Assembly (NCBI GenBank): GCA_015680685.1
Contig: MNCI01025135.1
Location: 151,908 to 215,907 of the forward strand
Source: Gnetum montanum
Lineage: Eukaryota; Streptophyta; Gnetopsida; Gnetales; Gnetaceae
DNA: 64,000 nucleotides
Direction of reading: 5' to 3'
Below, piece by piece: positions 23,170-34,740 of the stretch. The notes beneath the pieces are model-generated. The model worked only from the letters and a program-made list of their open reading frames with translations, did no database searches and was not told the DNA's origin. Each line of letters begins with the position of its first letter. Position 1 is the first letter of the stretch. The position numbers and the translations under genes were made by a program.

Positions 23170-23760
23170 CCTCCTATTTTGTGGTTGCTGCATATAGACA
23201 CCTTTAAATTTCTACTTCTAGCGCACAATACTTGCATGCAAAGATAGATGCTTGCTTTATGACCCAAAATTTCTACATACAATTGCACCCACTATTACTA
23301 TATGCGATGTATGGAACTCTCTTCTTCTTAATCTTTCCAAATGCATTTTCCATAGAGATTTCAAATGAAAGATCTCTGATGCCCATTCTTGCATCTACAG
23401 TACTCAGCCATGTCCTTCCCATGATAATTGGGAAGTCCCCTTTGCAGTTCTCCACTTTGATTACTAGGAAGTTAGTAGTATTAGACCACCCATAGACAAT
23501 GGTCACAATGTCTTCTACCTATCCTAATGGAACAATGATGGACTAGTTTGCCAATTCCAATCTGATGTTGCTTTTCTTAAGAGGAGGTAGGTTCCAAGCA
23601 GTGTACATCTCATGAGAAAACAAATTAACACTAGAACCTGAATCAAGAAGAGCCTTGCACCATTCATTCCTAGCAATCTACAAATAAATCAGAGGACTTC
23701 TAGGATTAGCTAATTTCCTAGGAAGGTTTCTTGCATGGATCCAATCAGACATTGTGTGAG
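23170..23760 (-). pseudogene. Retropepsin-type protease, ATH-2
   Basis: Minus strand. Unlike ATH-1 it keeps the active-site triad, in CKALLDSGSSVNLFSHEMY near 23610-23660. Then LPPLKKSNIRLELAN, and the FLVIKVENCKGDFPIIMGR block and YIAYSNSGCNCM in the clean frame 23273-23506. A stop lies between the halves. Confidence 0.83.
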
Positions 23761-26287
23761 TAAGCATTACAGTATGGATCCTTGATAGAGTTTGGTTTGA
23801 AGAAGGCCTAAAGGAATTGAATATGGAGGAAGAGGTAGGAGCAGGGTTGTCAATTACGGGTGTAGGTGAAGGCTTAGGTGGACTACAGGGTAAAACAAGG
23901 TCTTTTCTTTGATTGGGTAATCAAATCCTCTGATTGATGATTGGGTTGCAAATTAATAGCCCTTGTAGCATTGCGTTGTTATGGTTGAGCAGGAAATTCA
24001 CCCTACATTGGTGGAGTACGTGGTAGTTGTGCAATTGAAAGAGAAGTGTGTGCATGGATAGAAAGGATATATATAGGAGGTGGTATCCCTTCTTTCATGT
24101 GGAGAAGGAGTTTGATGGTAATTAGAAATATGGTAGTAAGGTTGAATATTATAAATGTGATTGGAAGAGTCAGGTGGAGACATGGGTTGCTAAACATGGT
24201 AACCATATGGATCAAGCTATCGATAAGGGTATTATTGCCTTGGCGATGCAAGCACCCATCATTGCTGCCATTGTTGGTACTGTTCATACGGTTGTGGTGG
24301 AGCTCTACTTGGATAATATAGTTATTACTAGTGGAATTGCCAAAGATTACCATGAGGATAAGGCAACCTTCTAGATGTTTACCTTAATGTAAGTCATGGA
24401 TGTAAGGCATACACCCTAGACTCCTGCAGATGTGACACAACAAGGCAACATCTCTTAAGATGTTCATACTAGTAGACATCACATCCACGATCATCATCTG
24501 ATTCACTGTCAACACCCTCTTCTATTACAACAACTTTGCCCTTACCTTTGTAATATGCCTGTTCAAATTTTTTATGCCTCCTGCGCTTATGATCACTACC
24601 TTGTTCTTGGGACTCTTCAGTAATTTTGAGGATAGCTTGAAATTTGCTATCCATGTGTCTCTCAACTTATCAACCTTGGCTGTAAGTTTAGATTAGAATT
24701 GTTAAAGTGGCAAGGCTTTTTTATGCATCCCCTCGTTAAATACGAATTCATCCTTGCAGTCACAAAATCAAACCTTCCTCTTGAGGATGGAAGGATCATG
24801 GTTGTACTTCTCTACGCTTTCTCTTTTTCTTAATTCACCCTCCTCTTTAACAACCTAATCTATTAATCTTTGTACTTGATGGACAGTTAGGTCTGACAAT
24901 TGCCCTTGGGCATAGACACTTAGGGTTTTCCTCATTTCATTACAAACTCGTCTACAATGTGGTGGAGTTAAGGCAATTAAGAATAACCATGGCTAGGGAA
25001 TTTGTGCATAAAGGCATAGTATTAACCAATGGAGGCATCTAAGCATTTGTGTACTCCTTGTTTCCACCCTTAAATCTACTTCCTTAAGTTGGACACTCTT
25101 GAGTACATTTGATACTTATCATTGAACATTTCAACCATGGTACTCCATCGTCTGATAGATTCTAGTCGTAAAGACCTATACTAATTCTTTGCTTCTTTGA
25201 TGAATGTCCTAGGAAACAGCTTTAGTTTCTACCACTCATTCTCTATGTATTGCAAGGCACATGCATCTTAGAAAGCTTAAAGATTGTTCTGCAGATCAAA
25301 GTTATATCCTCATTCAAATCGAGGAATATTGTTCATGTCTAACTGTTTGATCCAACTATCTTTCACATGCCTTGTTGGGATTTTGACTACCTTGGCGATG
25401 TTAAGCATACTTCAGGTAGCAAATAGAGGCTCATCAAGGCCTTGATCATGGTTCCTATGATGCCCTCTACTACCCCTTTATTCATGGTGATGTGCTTCTC
25501 TTAAATTTCTACATCCTTGATCTTGCTTGTCCTGGTTGTCCCTTTGGTTATTTTGGTCCCGTTGATCATTGCTCTCATTTTGATTGCCTACATCAATATC
25601 TCACCTTCTACAGTCATAATTAAAGCTAGAAGGAGAAGAAGATGACGAAGGGGAAGAGGAAGGAGAACTAGCACCATCACAATGCTTGCTACTACCTCTT
25701 TAGTGATCGTGACCATGGTCATGATCTTGCTTCTTGCCAGCATCCCTATCTTGACTTTCCCCTTTAGATCCTGCTTTGTCATTAGATCCCTTGTTACCAT
25801 AATCAAGATTGTGAACTATGGAATGCAGATTCTAGTTTTGACCTTCATCATTGAAGTTAAAGAGAGAAGCATCATTGAGTGGAAGATCCCCATTAGCTTG
25901 TTGGTACAATAGAAATGGAAAATTGTTAAGTCCTTTTCCCTTCAAAAGTTCATGGTACTACTCTAGCTATCAATCTTGCAAGCGTTGTGATTCAGTGGGA
26001 TGATAATCCCTGGCATCGACATCTTTCATGATATATTCCCCATGGTAGTCTTAAAGACCACATCATGTAAGCATTTGATAAAGCATTGCAGGAGCAGCAC
26101 GATTGGGTGGCAACACAATGTTGCCCTCCATGTCACACCACCACAGATGTTCATTCTAGTGTAAGATGAAGGTAAAGTTTGACACATACTCATTAGGATG
26201 ACTATATGTAATTTGGTATTATTGAGGCTTTCATGGATGAGAATTATTAGGCTTGGGCGGAGAAGCCCTCCTATGAGAAGAAGACAT
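23761..26287 (-). pseudogene. Gag, ATH-2 (broken)
   Basis: Minus strand, ATG at 26285-26287 giving MSSSHRRASPPKPNNSHP then a stop. Downstream, the YSHPNEYVSNFTFILH block matches ATH-3. A Ser/Asp/Lys-rich variable region lies at 25590-25800, the main gag fold follows, a basic segment DHKRRRHKKFEQAYYKGKGK at about 24520-24610, and the Cys/His motif region (GCDVY-YEHLKRCC) near 24460. It then runs into a Pro-rich link (24000-24350) toward protease. Confidence 0.8.
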
Positions 26288-26430
26288 TTTCAGTTAGTGA
26301 AATAAAAATCACAATGTGCTCTAAGAATTTTTTGTAGTAATTGTGAAATAAGATACGACTCTCAAGTTCATTCCAATGATTTAAATACTTTTCACCAAGT
26401 CCTAGATAGTGCACAAAAAAAACAAAATGA

Positions 26431-26449
26431 TCCTCAACAATGACACAAA
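26431..26449 (-). promoter_or_regulatory. Primer-binding site of ATH-2 (decayed tRNA-Asp type)
   Basis: Minus strand TTTGTGTCATTGTTGAGGA follows the 5' LTR. It fits the tRNA-Asp complement allowing G-to-A and C-to-T changes. Confidence 0.65.
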
Positions 26450-27311
26450 TGATGAGTAGTAAGGTACCCCTATGCCCAACCATACAAATCACTAAGGAAT
26501 TACGCATGATCCGGTCAAATTCTATGGACCTATAGTTATCTCATACACTAGTTCCTCTAGGAAGTGAAATGGTGTTGAGAACACTTGTTGTCTTCCCAAC
26601 TACACTTGTAAGGCTCAAGTGTATGGTTTAAGTGTAATTGAGGTATATGAATTTTTATTGTTTTTATATTTTATGGATGTAATCGCCTACAATAAGAATA
26701 AGGGTAGAGTAGATTGAAAACTAGTGTCTATAGCCTAGTTAGCCTAACACAAGTAACCGTCCCAGTTTCTTGGACACATCTTGAACACATATAGCACTAC
26801 TGGGCTACCAAACATTAAGCGTTGCTGGGTTACCAAGTACTATATGAATACTTGAAGTGGTTGTGCTTGTGTTCATTAATTGTTAGAAATAAATTGCTTA
26901 ATCAAATGCATTAAAGTAAAGAACAAGAAAGTAGAATACATTAAAGAAAATATTAAGTTATTTTTAGTGTTGCAAGGATTGTTAAAAGACTTCATTTTAT
27001 TCCCATTACACTATTGCACTCAAGTATATTAGTGCTCAAACAAAGAACTATACACACTTTAGACTCCTTCTGTGGGCACTCAGAAAATATTCTAACTCTA
27101 GGAGGAAGAAACAGTAAGAGCTTCACTACCTTGCTTTAAAACTAAAAATTGACTAATGAATTACCATCAAAAGTGAAGCCTAGGCATGGTATTTATAGAC
27201 TTTGGGTATATACCCCGACATTGAACATCCAATGTTGGATCCAGACTCTAACGTTGTGTATACGACGTCGCATACCTAATGTTGCAGCCAACATCAAATG
27301 GTGATTCATTA
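26450..27311 (-). repeat. 5' LTR of ATH-2
   Basis: 862 bp, TGATGAGTAG...GATTCATTA. The terminal CA has become TA; the boundary is fixed by the GATAG duplication that follows. Minus-strand TATA box in GGTATTTATAGAC at 27188-27198. Confidence 0.92.
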
Positions 27312-27437
27312 GATAGCATGGTTGGATAGCACATCTTAGTATAGTTGTCTAGTATGGCTAGCTCCTACACCTCAACTTAGTGAGTTGGCATCAGTATCAA
27401 TGTTACAATCTTTAACATTGTCAATCTCAATGCAACA
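27312..27437. other. GATAG duplication (27312-27316) and host sequence between ATH-2 and solo LTR A
   Basis: GATAG repeats 17219-17223. The remaining stretch to the CAACA duplication is pre-insertion DNA and carries phrases (TTGGCATCAGTATCAATG) like those in 16700-17220 and 28210-28420. Confidence 0.8.
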
Positions 27438-28213
27438 TGATGAGTGGCAAGGTACCCCTACACTCAACCATACGAATATAAGCGTTTCACGCATGATCTG
27501 GTCGAACTCCAAGGACCAAGTGCTTACACGCCTTAATGGAACACTCAGGGTTAATCAATCATTATCTTTCCAAACTTACTTGTATTGTCATGGTTGTATG
27601 GTTAAGTAAGCTTGAGGTATATGATTTTTATAGCTTTTGTATTTTTTATGTCTTCTGCTAATAAAGGAGAGGGAGAGAGAACTAATTGGCTAACTTACAT
27701 TAACTATTCATTAACTAAGTTCTAAATGTTCCTAACACCAGTATCCATTTCCACTTGCCATGAACCAGTGCAACGTTGTTGGGATTACCAAACGCTAATC
27801 ATTATTGGGTTACCAAGCGCTGCACGCATGCTCGAAGAGGTCGTATTGAGTGTATTTAACTAAGGGGGTTGAAGGTTGAGAGAGATGTTAATTAACTAGA
27901 AAAGCATTAAACAATCATTAATTACTAATTAGCTTATTCTGTATGCTATAATGTTTATCATAAAGTTCGTTTTTATTACCGTACACAAAATTGTGCTCAA
28001 GTACAAATTGCTCGAATAAAGATCCGTTCACTCTATGACTTCTACTGCAGGCACACAGGAATAATTCTAACTCTGGAATGACAAAAATGTAAGAGTCTGG
28101 CTAAGGGTCTAATTCTAACTTGTCTTGAACCAAGATCGCCACCTCTTATTTATAGAAGATGAGGTAGGATGTGATATCACGTGGTGGCTGTGATATTGCG
28201 GTTCATTACAACA
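27433..28213 (-). mobile_element. Solo LTR A with CAACA duplication
   Basis: The LTR runs 27438-28208 (771 bp), TGATGAGTGG...TTCATTA, with CAACA at 27433-27437 and again at 28209-28213. There is no internal sequence, so the element was lost by recombination between its LTRs. TATA box (TATAAATA, minus) near 28145-28153. It belongs to the same subfamily as the LTR at 1-407 and solo LTR B. Confidence 0.93.
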
Positions 28214-28891
28214 TAATTAATCTTAGTGTTCAACAATATCTACTTATCTTTTGACTTCCTTAGCATCATCTTGGCACCTTGTGATGTTAGTTTAAAGGTC
28301 AACCAAAGCTCTAGAGGTTCATTTTTGATACTTTGAAAAATTTATAAAAATTTATCTAAAATGCTAGTAACACTAACACTATGTTAACATTAGTGTTGAT
28401 GTCACCTTAATAAGTGGTCAAGTTTGCTAGAATCAAATATTAGACTTACTAGTTTCAAACTTGATAATAAGTTACACTTAACTCCAAGTTCTATTTTAGC
28501 AAGCCTACGTTAAATTTGGTAACTCTGAGCCTATCATTTGAGTTCAAAACACAAATTTTGAATGGCATCTTTTGAGATTTGAGAGTACTTGTTAGATTTT
28601 AGGATATCAAGAGCACAAGTGCTTACCACCATCACAACACTCACATGCTTCTCGAACACCTTCTACACCTTTGACATCACTTACAAAGATAGAATTTCCA
28701 AGCTTCTACGTCACTTTCTAGAGCTATAATTTTTTTCAACTTCAACATTAGTGATGGGGTCCTTGGTTGAAACAACCCATTTGGCTTGAAATTGAATCTA
28801 AATCACACCTACAACTTCCTCATTCATAACCTAATACTTCATAGGTTCAATTCCACCCTCTAAGTTCATATTTTTCTCAAGATTTGAGCTT

Positions 28892-28959
28892 CTTTTATTA
28901 GTTTTATTACACTTACATTTTTTGCCTTTTATTAGTTTTATTACACTTACATTTTTTGC
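28892..28959. repeat. Perfect 34-bp tandem duplication
   Basis: The unit CTTTTATTAGTTTTATTACA...TTTTTTGC occurs at 28892-28925 and again, identical, at 28926-28959. Identity suggests a recent duplication or an assembly or polymerase slip. Confidence 0.9.
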
Positions 28960-29137
28960 CTATCGCATGTAGTTTGGCTCTTCATAGAAGGCAAACACTT
29001 CACAATTCATCAATAATGCATTTTATTATTCAAAAAAGGATAAGGAACTTTTCCCATATTGTGGTGTCTTGTTTTTATTATTTTATGATCATTTATTCTT
29101 ATTCTACACTTATAATTTATTCTATCTTCTATGTTAC

Positions 29138-29600
29138 ATTCTATACTTAGTCAAATTTTCAACATTTTTACACGGTCATTTTTCAACATAAAAATTCCAT
29201 TTTTGGGAAGGGATCCAAGATTATTCCCTCCACATTATAGTATTAATATTTCAATATTTTATAATCTTTTATAAATGCTTTATACTTACTTTTTATTCCA
29301 TCTCTCACATCGCATTCTATACTTAGTTAAATTTTCTACATTTTTACACTTAGCTATTTTTCCACATAAAATCTGATTTTTTTAGAAGAAATTTGAGACC
29401 CTTATCTCTACATAATAATACTATTATTTTAATATCCTGCACTCTTTTATACAAATTTTATAGTTATTTTTAATACATTGTTTACACTTCATTTCATACT
29501 TAGTTTATTTTCTAATAATCCATACTTAGTCAATTTTCCAATAATTTTACACTTAATTATATTTAACATATAAACCTCATTCTTTCATCACTCCCTTGCC
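29138..29600. repeat. Degenerate tandem repeat, period near 177 bp
   Basis: The phrase CTATACTTAGTCAAATTTTC followed by ACATTTTTACAC and TTTTTCCACATAAAA begins near 29141, 29317 and 29495, with a purine-containing block between copies. The third copy is the most decayed. Confidence 0.55.
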
Positions 29601-29754
29601 ATTCTTGGTTTTTGGGTGGCAAGCTAAGTTTTTCTTTTATTAGAATATTTACACGCCTTCATTTTATAATCATTAATACAACTAGGGTCATATTAGTCTA
29701 AAGACCATATATAGTATCATGCTAAGTATTTGAACAATTATTATGTAGAGGTGT

Positions 29755-30713
29755 TGATGAGCAGTAGGTACCCCTTACGTCCAACCATATGAATTATTAG
29801 TGTTCGCGCATAATCCAATCAAATTCCATGGATGAGACTGGTTTGGCATCTAGATCATTAACTATTGATGGTAGTTCGTTGTCTTCCCAGTTGGACTAGT
29901 ATACGTTTGTCACATATGGTTTAGTCTAAAGTGAGGCATATGGTGATTGATGTTGTTTTGGCATTATGCTACTCCTAATAATAATAGAGAAATTAATTAT
30001 TTAATCTAATGAACAATGGAGAGTAAAGTCTAAAGTAGCCTATAGGTAATGAGTGTCTGTTCCCAGCTTGCTATACACATCATGAACCCACGTATCCACT
30101 ACTAGGATTACCAAGAACTACGCTACTCGGTGAACCAAGCAATAACGCTACTGGGATTATGAAGCAAATACATGTTTATGCTCAAAACTGGTCATGGTCA
30201 TTCCACCAATTGATTAACTTGCATGAAATGTAGATATTAACTAAGTACATGATAAGTAAATTGCATGGAAAGTAAACTTAATCTAAGTCAAAATGCTGCA
30301 ATTAATAAGAATACATCTTGATCTTATTGTTGTTCATGAAATGCATCCATGTGCATTGCCACTGAAATAAGATGTCATACAATTGACTTAGATCCACACT
30401 ATGGGCACTCACTAACTATTCTGTAACACTATGGAATAGAACTACAAGAGTTTGGCTACTCTATTGACAAAATATGCCTAATACGCAATGGAAGCATGTG
30501 TATTTATAGGCAAAATAGATACTGCATCAATGGGTACTCATGGTGGTAACAAATATTACATCAATAGGATCCCATTGATGAGATCACGTCAACATGGTTG
30601 TGTTGATGCAGCTGCATCGAGGTAGTTGTCTTAATGTGGTTGCGTCAATGTGGTTATGTTGATGTGGTTGCGTTGATGCAATCTGATGAATGTAGCCAAC
30701 TAATGCTTCATCA
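29755..30713 (-). repeat. 3' LTR of ATH-Z
   Basis: 959 bp, TGATGAGCAG...CTTCATCA. The TATA box is in GTGTATTTATAGGC near 30499-30512. The U3 end at 30540-30690 contains a run of ATGTGGTTGCGTTGATG-like words repeated about five times. Confidence 0.9.
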
Positions 30714-31640
30714 TACCATCACGATTGAGTAAAAACTTGTGCTCAAGTTAACAGGATAGGACCAAACTTTCTTTACAAAAAAATTTGGAAAGTATGGGAT
30801 TATTAACTAACACTAACTACTGACTGACTCTGAGTGCCACATTATAAAATTTTATTCGAGTGGTTGTATTACAAAATGGAAAAATGACAAAAGATTAAAC
30901 AAACATTGAAGATTTAAAAATTTGTAAAGGTCTTCAAAAATCCAATGAAGATAATTCTTCTTATTGCTACTAGTGGTGGCAAACTTCCAACCTTAATTGT
31001 TATGTCGATCCTTCTTTGATTATGCAAAACATTCTTTAAGGATGGACTGAAATTTCTTCTCATTGTCCCATGGATCTAGCCAAACATGCAATGTTTGAGT
31101 TATTATCTTGTATGTGCTATGATTTATCCATGGGCATATCCTTTGTTATCCCTCTCTTGGCTTTGTTTTTGTGCCTGGCAAAAGACCTTCTTCCTTAGGT
31201 GTTTTGTTTAGCATCACTTGTAGTCACCAAAGGATCAACATTAGTGTTGATAAATTTTCCTTAATAATTAACCTTTTCCAGATCTCTTAGTTTACGTTTA
31301 AGCACAAAGTGATGACAACATACTATGCCCAAGGCTATGAGGTAACTAAAATCATCAAGTTGTTCACATTATTTTGATCAATTACTAATGTTTGAAAATA
31401 AGATGTTAGAAAAAATTTCAAAAATTTCAAAAAATTTCAAAGTAGACATTCCTAACCCCCAAGACTAATGAGTGTAACTCCAGAAGCACATAAGTTATCA
31501 AATAATTAAAACCAAAGGTCTAATGTAGAAGATGATCAAGAAATTTTTTGGAAGTTGAAGAATATTGAGATAGAAAAGTAGAAAAAATTAATTGAAAGGA
31601 ATGAGAAGTAGTCCCAAAATTATGCATAAATTTAGAGAAA
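30714..31640 (-). pseudogene. Remnant of env-position ORF in ATH-Z
   Basis: The polypurine tract (CGTGATGGTA, minus) is at 30714-30724. Further in, minus-strand translation near 31000-31200 gives a DPWDNEKKFQSILKE-like stretch that parallels the NDP-SKEEKMKALLDAF stretch near the end of the ATH-1 ORF, followed by basic residues. The rest to 31640 is unclear. Confidence 0.4.
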
Positions 31641-32859
31641 CCATCATTAATGTTCTAGAAGATGTGAAGGCTAGTTCAAAGACATGATCATAGATATGGA
31701 CCCTCTTCTTTTGAAGAGTTTGGTCCTAGTTATATTCCTCTACATTTGCTTGTCTGCATAGCTCTCCTTCTTCTTTTTCCACCTACTTAAGTAGCCTTTA
31801 TATATGATGGGCTTTTAGTTCATATAATCGACCTTGGAAATAAATCCCAAGGGTCTCCCTCATTTGATTACGAAGACCATCTATGATGTGGAAAAGTTGC
31901 CCTTATTGAGAGAAGTCATAGTTGAGAAATTTATGTATTAGCAAATAGTATCTATCCAAGGCCACATCCAAGGGTTCATGATTTTCTTACTTCCACCCTT
32001 GGATTTTTTTTCTTAGGTTGGATGCTCTTGCATAGGATTGGTATTTTTCATTAAAGAGCTCTAACATTGTGGACCACTAGTGGATGGAATCTAGTTCCAA
32101 AGATTTATACCAACTTCCAGCTTCATCTGTTAGTGTACTAGGGAAGGGCTTAAGCTTTTTCCACTTCCATTCAATATTTTGCAAGGTGCAAGCATCATGG
32201 AAGGCTTGTAAGTGATGTTGTGGATCATAATTATAGCCTCCCCTAAACTTAAGAATGTTGTTCCTATCAAGCCATTTAATGTGGATGTCCCTTTGATGCC
32301 TTTGGAGTATTTGAACTACCTCCCTAATCTATGTCATGTCCCTAGTAGGCAATAAGGATTCATCAACATCAAACATGTCATGGTGATAATCTCTATTTCC
32401 ATTTTTCTAATTGTGCTAATCTTGTCTATGCTCACTTTGATGTCCTTGATTTTTCCCTTGGGTTTGATTTCTATCTTTATCTTGACTTAGTGGAGCTCTA
32501 TCTCTATACCTAAGTTCATCTTCTTTAGAACTAGACGCTGAAGAGGGAGAGGAAGATGAGGAACTAGGAGAATTTCCATGGCTTTGATATCATCCCTCAT
32601 GGTCCCTTGTTCTATCTTTTCTAGGTTTAGACGAGGTCCTAGGCCATAAGGACCTCCTTATTCTAGGACTTTCTCCATCTCCTCTAGGAGTTTTTGTATC
32701 CATTGAACATAGTCCTTGCATGTAGTAAGGGTGGAAATGAGCATATCAAACCCTTGCTTGAGGTTGTTCACTCAAATTCTCTTCAATATAGAACCTATCA
32801 TTTCTCTTATGAGTGTTTTCATCATACCATGCATTATGAGTCTTATGTGAAGAAGACAT
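31641..32859 (-). pseudogene. Gag, ATH-Z (broken)
   Basis: Minus strand, ATG at 32857-32859 (MSSSHKTHNAWYDENTHKRN). A Ser-rich stretch (near 32530-32580) precedes the gag core: IHIKWLDRNNILKFRGGYNY, then HHLQAFHDACTLQNIEWKWK, then PFPSTLTDEAGSWYKSLE. This fold is the capsid-like retrotransposon gag domain. ATH-Y has the closest copy (51300-52772). Several stops. Confidence 0.82.
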
Positions 32860-32957
32860 GGTTTAATTGTGTGTGACTTAAAATTTTCTAAAAGATAAAT
32901 TCTTAATACCTTTACAATGATAATGTATAATGTAACTATTCTAAATAACTAGCACCA

Positions 32958-32976
32958 TCCTTGGCAACGATGTTAA
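32958..32976 (-). promoter_or_regulatory. Primer-binding site of ATH-Z
   Basis: Minus strand TTAACATCGTTGCCAAGGA. It matches the tRNA-Asp complement except for G-to-A and C-to-T changes, and the central CGTTGCC is intact. Confidence 0.75.
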
Positions 32977-33104
32977 TGATGAGCAACGCATATCCCCTAT
33001 GCCCAACCATATGAATTATGAGTGTTCACACATGATTTGATTGACTTCTTGTGGATGGGACTAGTTTGGCATATAGATTGTTACGTATTGATTGTAATTC
33101 GCTG
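32977..33104 (-). repeat. 5' LTR of ATH-Z, truncated
   Basis: The first 128 bp match 29755 onward (TGATGAGCA..., CCAACCATATGAATTA, ACTAGTTTGGCAT) and stop at AATTCGCTGT, where the Tat LTR starts. Confidence 0.85.
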
Positions 33105-34496
33105 TTGTTGCAATTGAAAACCTCGATTGTTGGAAAAACCAAGGCTCCTTGGTGTAGCAATTTTCCAACCCTAAATCCCCAGGGCCTCTGTGAGAAAAAT
33201 GAGATTCAAGGTACCCTGGCCAATTTGACAAATCAACTAGGGACTTATAAAATGCAAAATGTGGTAATACAAAAAAATTGAAATAATGCACAGAAAATAA
33301 ATTTATTTTTGAACACAAAACTCAAAACTTAGAACTTTATTGAGAAAGAATAGAGAATTTGGGTGGGGTGAGAAAAGTGGAAAATTTGGTTGCTAGATTT
33401 CTCCACACTGGGGTTTGGAAATCCTAGAGGTGTAGTGTTAACACCCAAAATTCATAAATATCAAGGTTATAATGCTGCCATGCTGGGGTTCAATAGAATG
33501 CAAGTATGGGAACTTGCAAGAGCTCTTGAGTGCCTAAGAATGCCCCAAGTGTAGAATTATGAACAATGTTCTGTGTATGCCAAAATTTTCTTGATAATGC
33601 TTAACTTGCTCCAAATTTCGGAACCTTGAGAAAACTGCTCCACTTGTAAATAGTATTGAGGTTAGTTTTTATAGGTTCTTTTGGCCATGAATGGGGCTGC
33701 AAAATGACTATGATTTGGCTATAGAAATGGTTGCACATTCGCTATAAATTAGCTATAAATTCACTAGAAATGATTGCAAATTGGCCATCAAATTCAAGTG
33801 AGATGGATACCCAAATTTGGGGAGTTACTATACATAGTAAGTGCTTCCCCCCATGGGCATTCCATTTACTATAAGTAATAACTAGGGCACACCTTCCACA
33901 TTGGAGATGAATCTTCTACGTTGAGCTCTCCACCATGCTTACTAAAGTGGTTTGTCAACATTGAAATGTATGAAGGTATGAATTTTAACTTTTGTGGCTT
34001 CCATGCTGGGGGATTGAATTTTCCATGCTAGGGTTGAAGACTCCACATCGAGGGAAAACTTTCATGCTGAGGGGAAAAAGTTTCCAGGCTATGCATGTGG
34101 TCTCCATGTTGAAGGAGGAAAGTTTCCAAAACCCACATCCTTCCATGTTGGGGGTAGGTGAGATATACCCCCTTACATGTGTTTCTAGCATAGAAAAATG
34201 TATACCCCCTATAAAACTCATCAAATTGCCTTTTTTAACATTCCAAAAGGCAATTTTGACCTTCCACCCTCCCAAGCCCAAATATAGACACTAGGTGACT
34301 TTTTTCACTTGGGGGAATGAGGCTTTGACCACTTATGAGACATTTTTCAACCCCAAAAGTATAGTATGTGAAATTGCCCACTATGGGTTAAAATTTTCAC
34401 ATTTACAATGAAGTTTTGCCCCAGGTTTCATGGGGTGAAAGCTACATGATGAAGATTGATTATAACATGCAAATTTTGGTGGTGTTTCAATGGCCA
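33103..34496 (-). repeat. Putative 3' LTR of the Tat element
   Basis: Starts TGTTGTTGCAATTG at the break in the ATH-Z LTR. The proposed right end TGGCCA precedes a purine run on the minus strand (AAAGAAAGAG), a plausible polypurine tract. A minus-strand TATA box (TATAAAAAC) is near 33666-33674. The U3 half (33900-34160) repeats CCATGCTGGGG-like words, for example CATGCTGGGGG, CATGCTAGGG and CATGTTGGGGG. Without the partner LTR the right boundary is uncertain. Confidence 0.5.
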
Positions 34497-34631
34497 CTCT
34501 TTCTTTATGCTTGGAGGATTAACCCGAGAGGCATCAACAAAGAACACAAAATATCACTACATATTATAATGCTACAATGCATATAGGTCATGTGAGAATC
34601 AAGTTATCCAAGTTATCAAGGTTGTGAGTAT

Positions 34632-34709
34632 AAGGCCATGATGGGCCATGGTACCAATTTAAGGCCCCGACAGGCCATGTTGCTAATTTAAGGTCATAAC
34701 AGACCATTG
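34632..34709. repeat. 29-bp tandem repeat downstream of Tat integrase
   Basis: Units AAGGCC...CCAATTT at 34632-34660, AAGGCC...GCTAATTT at 34661-34689, and a partial AAGGTC unit from 34690. Short tandem arrays between integrase and the 3' LTR are common in Tat-type elements. Confidence 0.8.
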
Positions 34710-34740
34710 AATGCAAGCTCACTTATCAATGATCTATTGG

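Larger units (their letters stand above)
17224..27311 (-). mobile_element. ATH-2: Athila-type retrotransposon without env-position ORF, 10.1 kb
   Basis: A minus-strand element between LTRs 17224-18021 and 26450-27311, with duplication GATAG. From right to left: 5' LTR, primer-binding site, gag, protease, RT, RNase H, integrase with zinc finger, about 2 kb of non-coding sequence, polypurine tract, 3' LTR. All pol domains are present but broken by stops. The coiled-coil ORF and internal promoter of ATH-1 and ATH-3 are absent. It inserted into the same unclassified repeat as the neighbouring solo LTR. Confidence 0.93.
28214..29754. other. Unclassified AT-rich tract with tandem repeats
   Basis: No gene or known element seen. 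Features are a perfect 34-bp tandem duplication (28892-28959) and a degenerate AT-rich repeat with a period near 177 bp (29140 to about 29580). The first 600 bp share phrases with 16370-17220. Confidence 0.5.
29755..33104 (-). mobile_element. ATH-Z: gag-only Athila-type derivative
   Basis: Minus strand. Left LTR 29755-30713; internal 30714-32976; right LTR starts at 32977 and is cut at about 33103 by the Tat element. Internal DNA is only 2.3 kb: a polypurine tract, the tail of the env-position ORF, then gag. Protease, RT, RNase H and integrase are absent. If it ever moved in this form it needed enzymes from another copy. Flank GGTGT lies left of the left LTR; the matching right flank is lost. 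Confidence 0.82.

Noticed and set aside
24046-24374. Plus-strand frames opposite the ATH-2 gag-protease link
   Set aside because: Low-complexity antisense shadows of a Pro-rich gag linker; the minus strand has the family motifs.
30590-30690. Run of ATGTGGTTGCGTTGATG-like words considered as a CRISPR-like array
   Set aside because: No constant-length spacers, and it is inside an LTR U3 of a plant element.
33985-34294. Overlapping frames on both strands of about 100 codons
   Set aside because: Produced by CCATGCTGGGG-type repeats in the putative Tat LTR; both strands open is typical of repeats, not genes.
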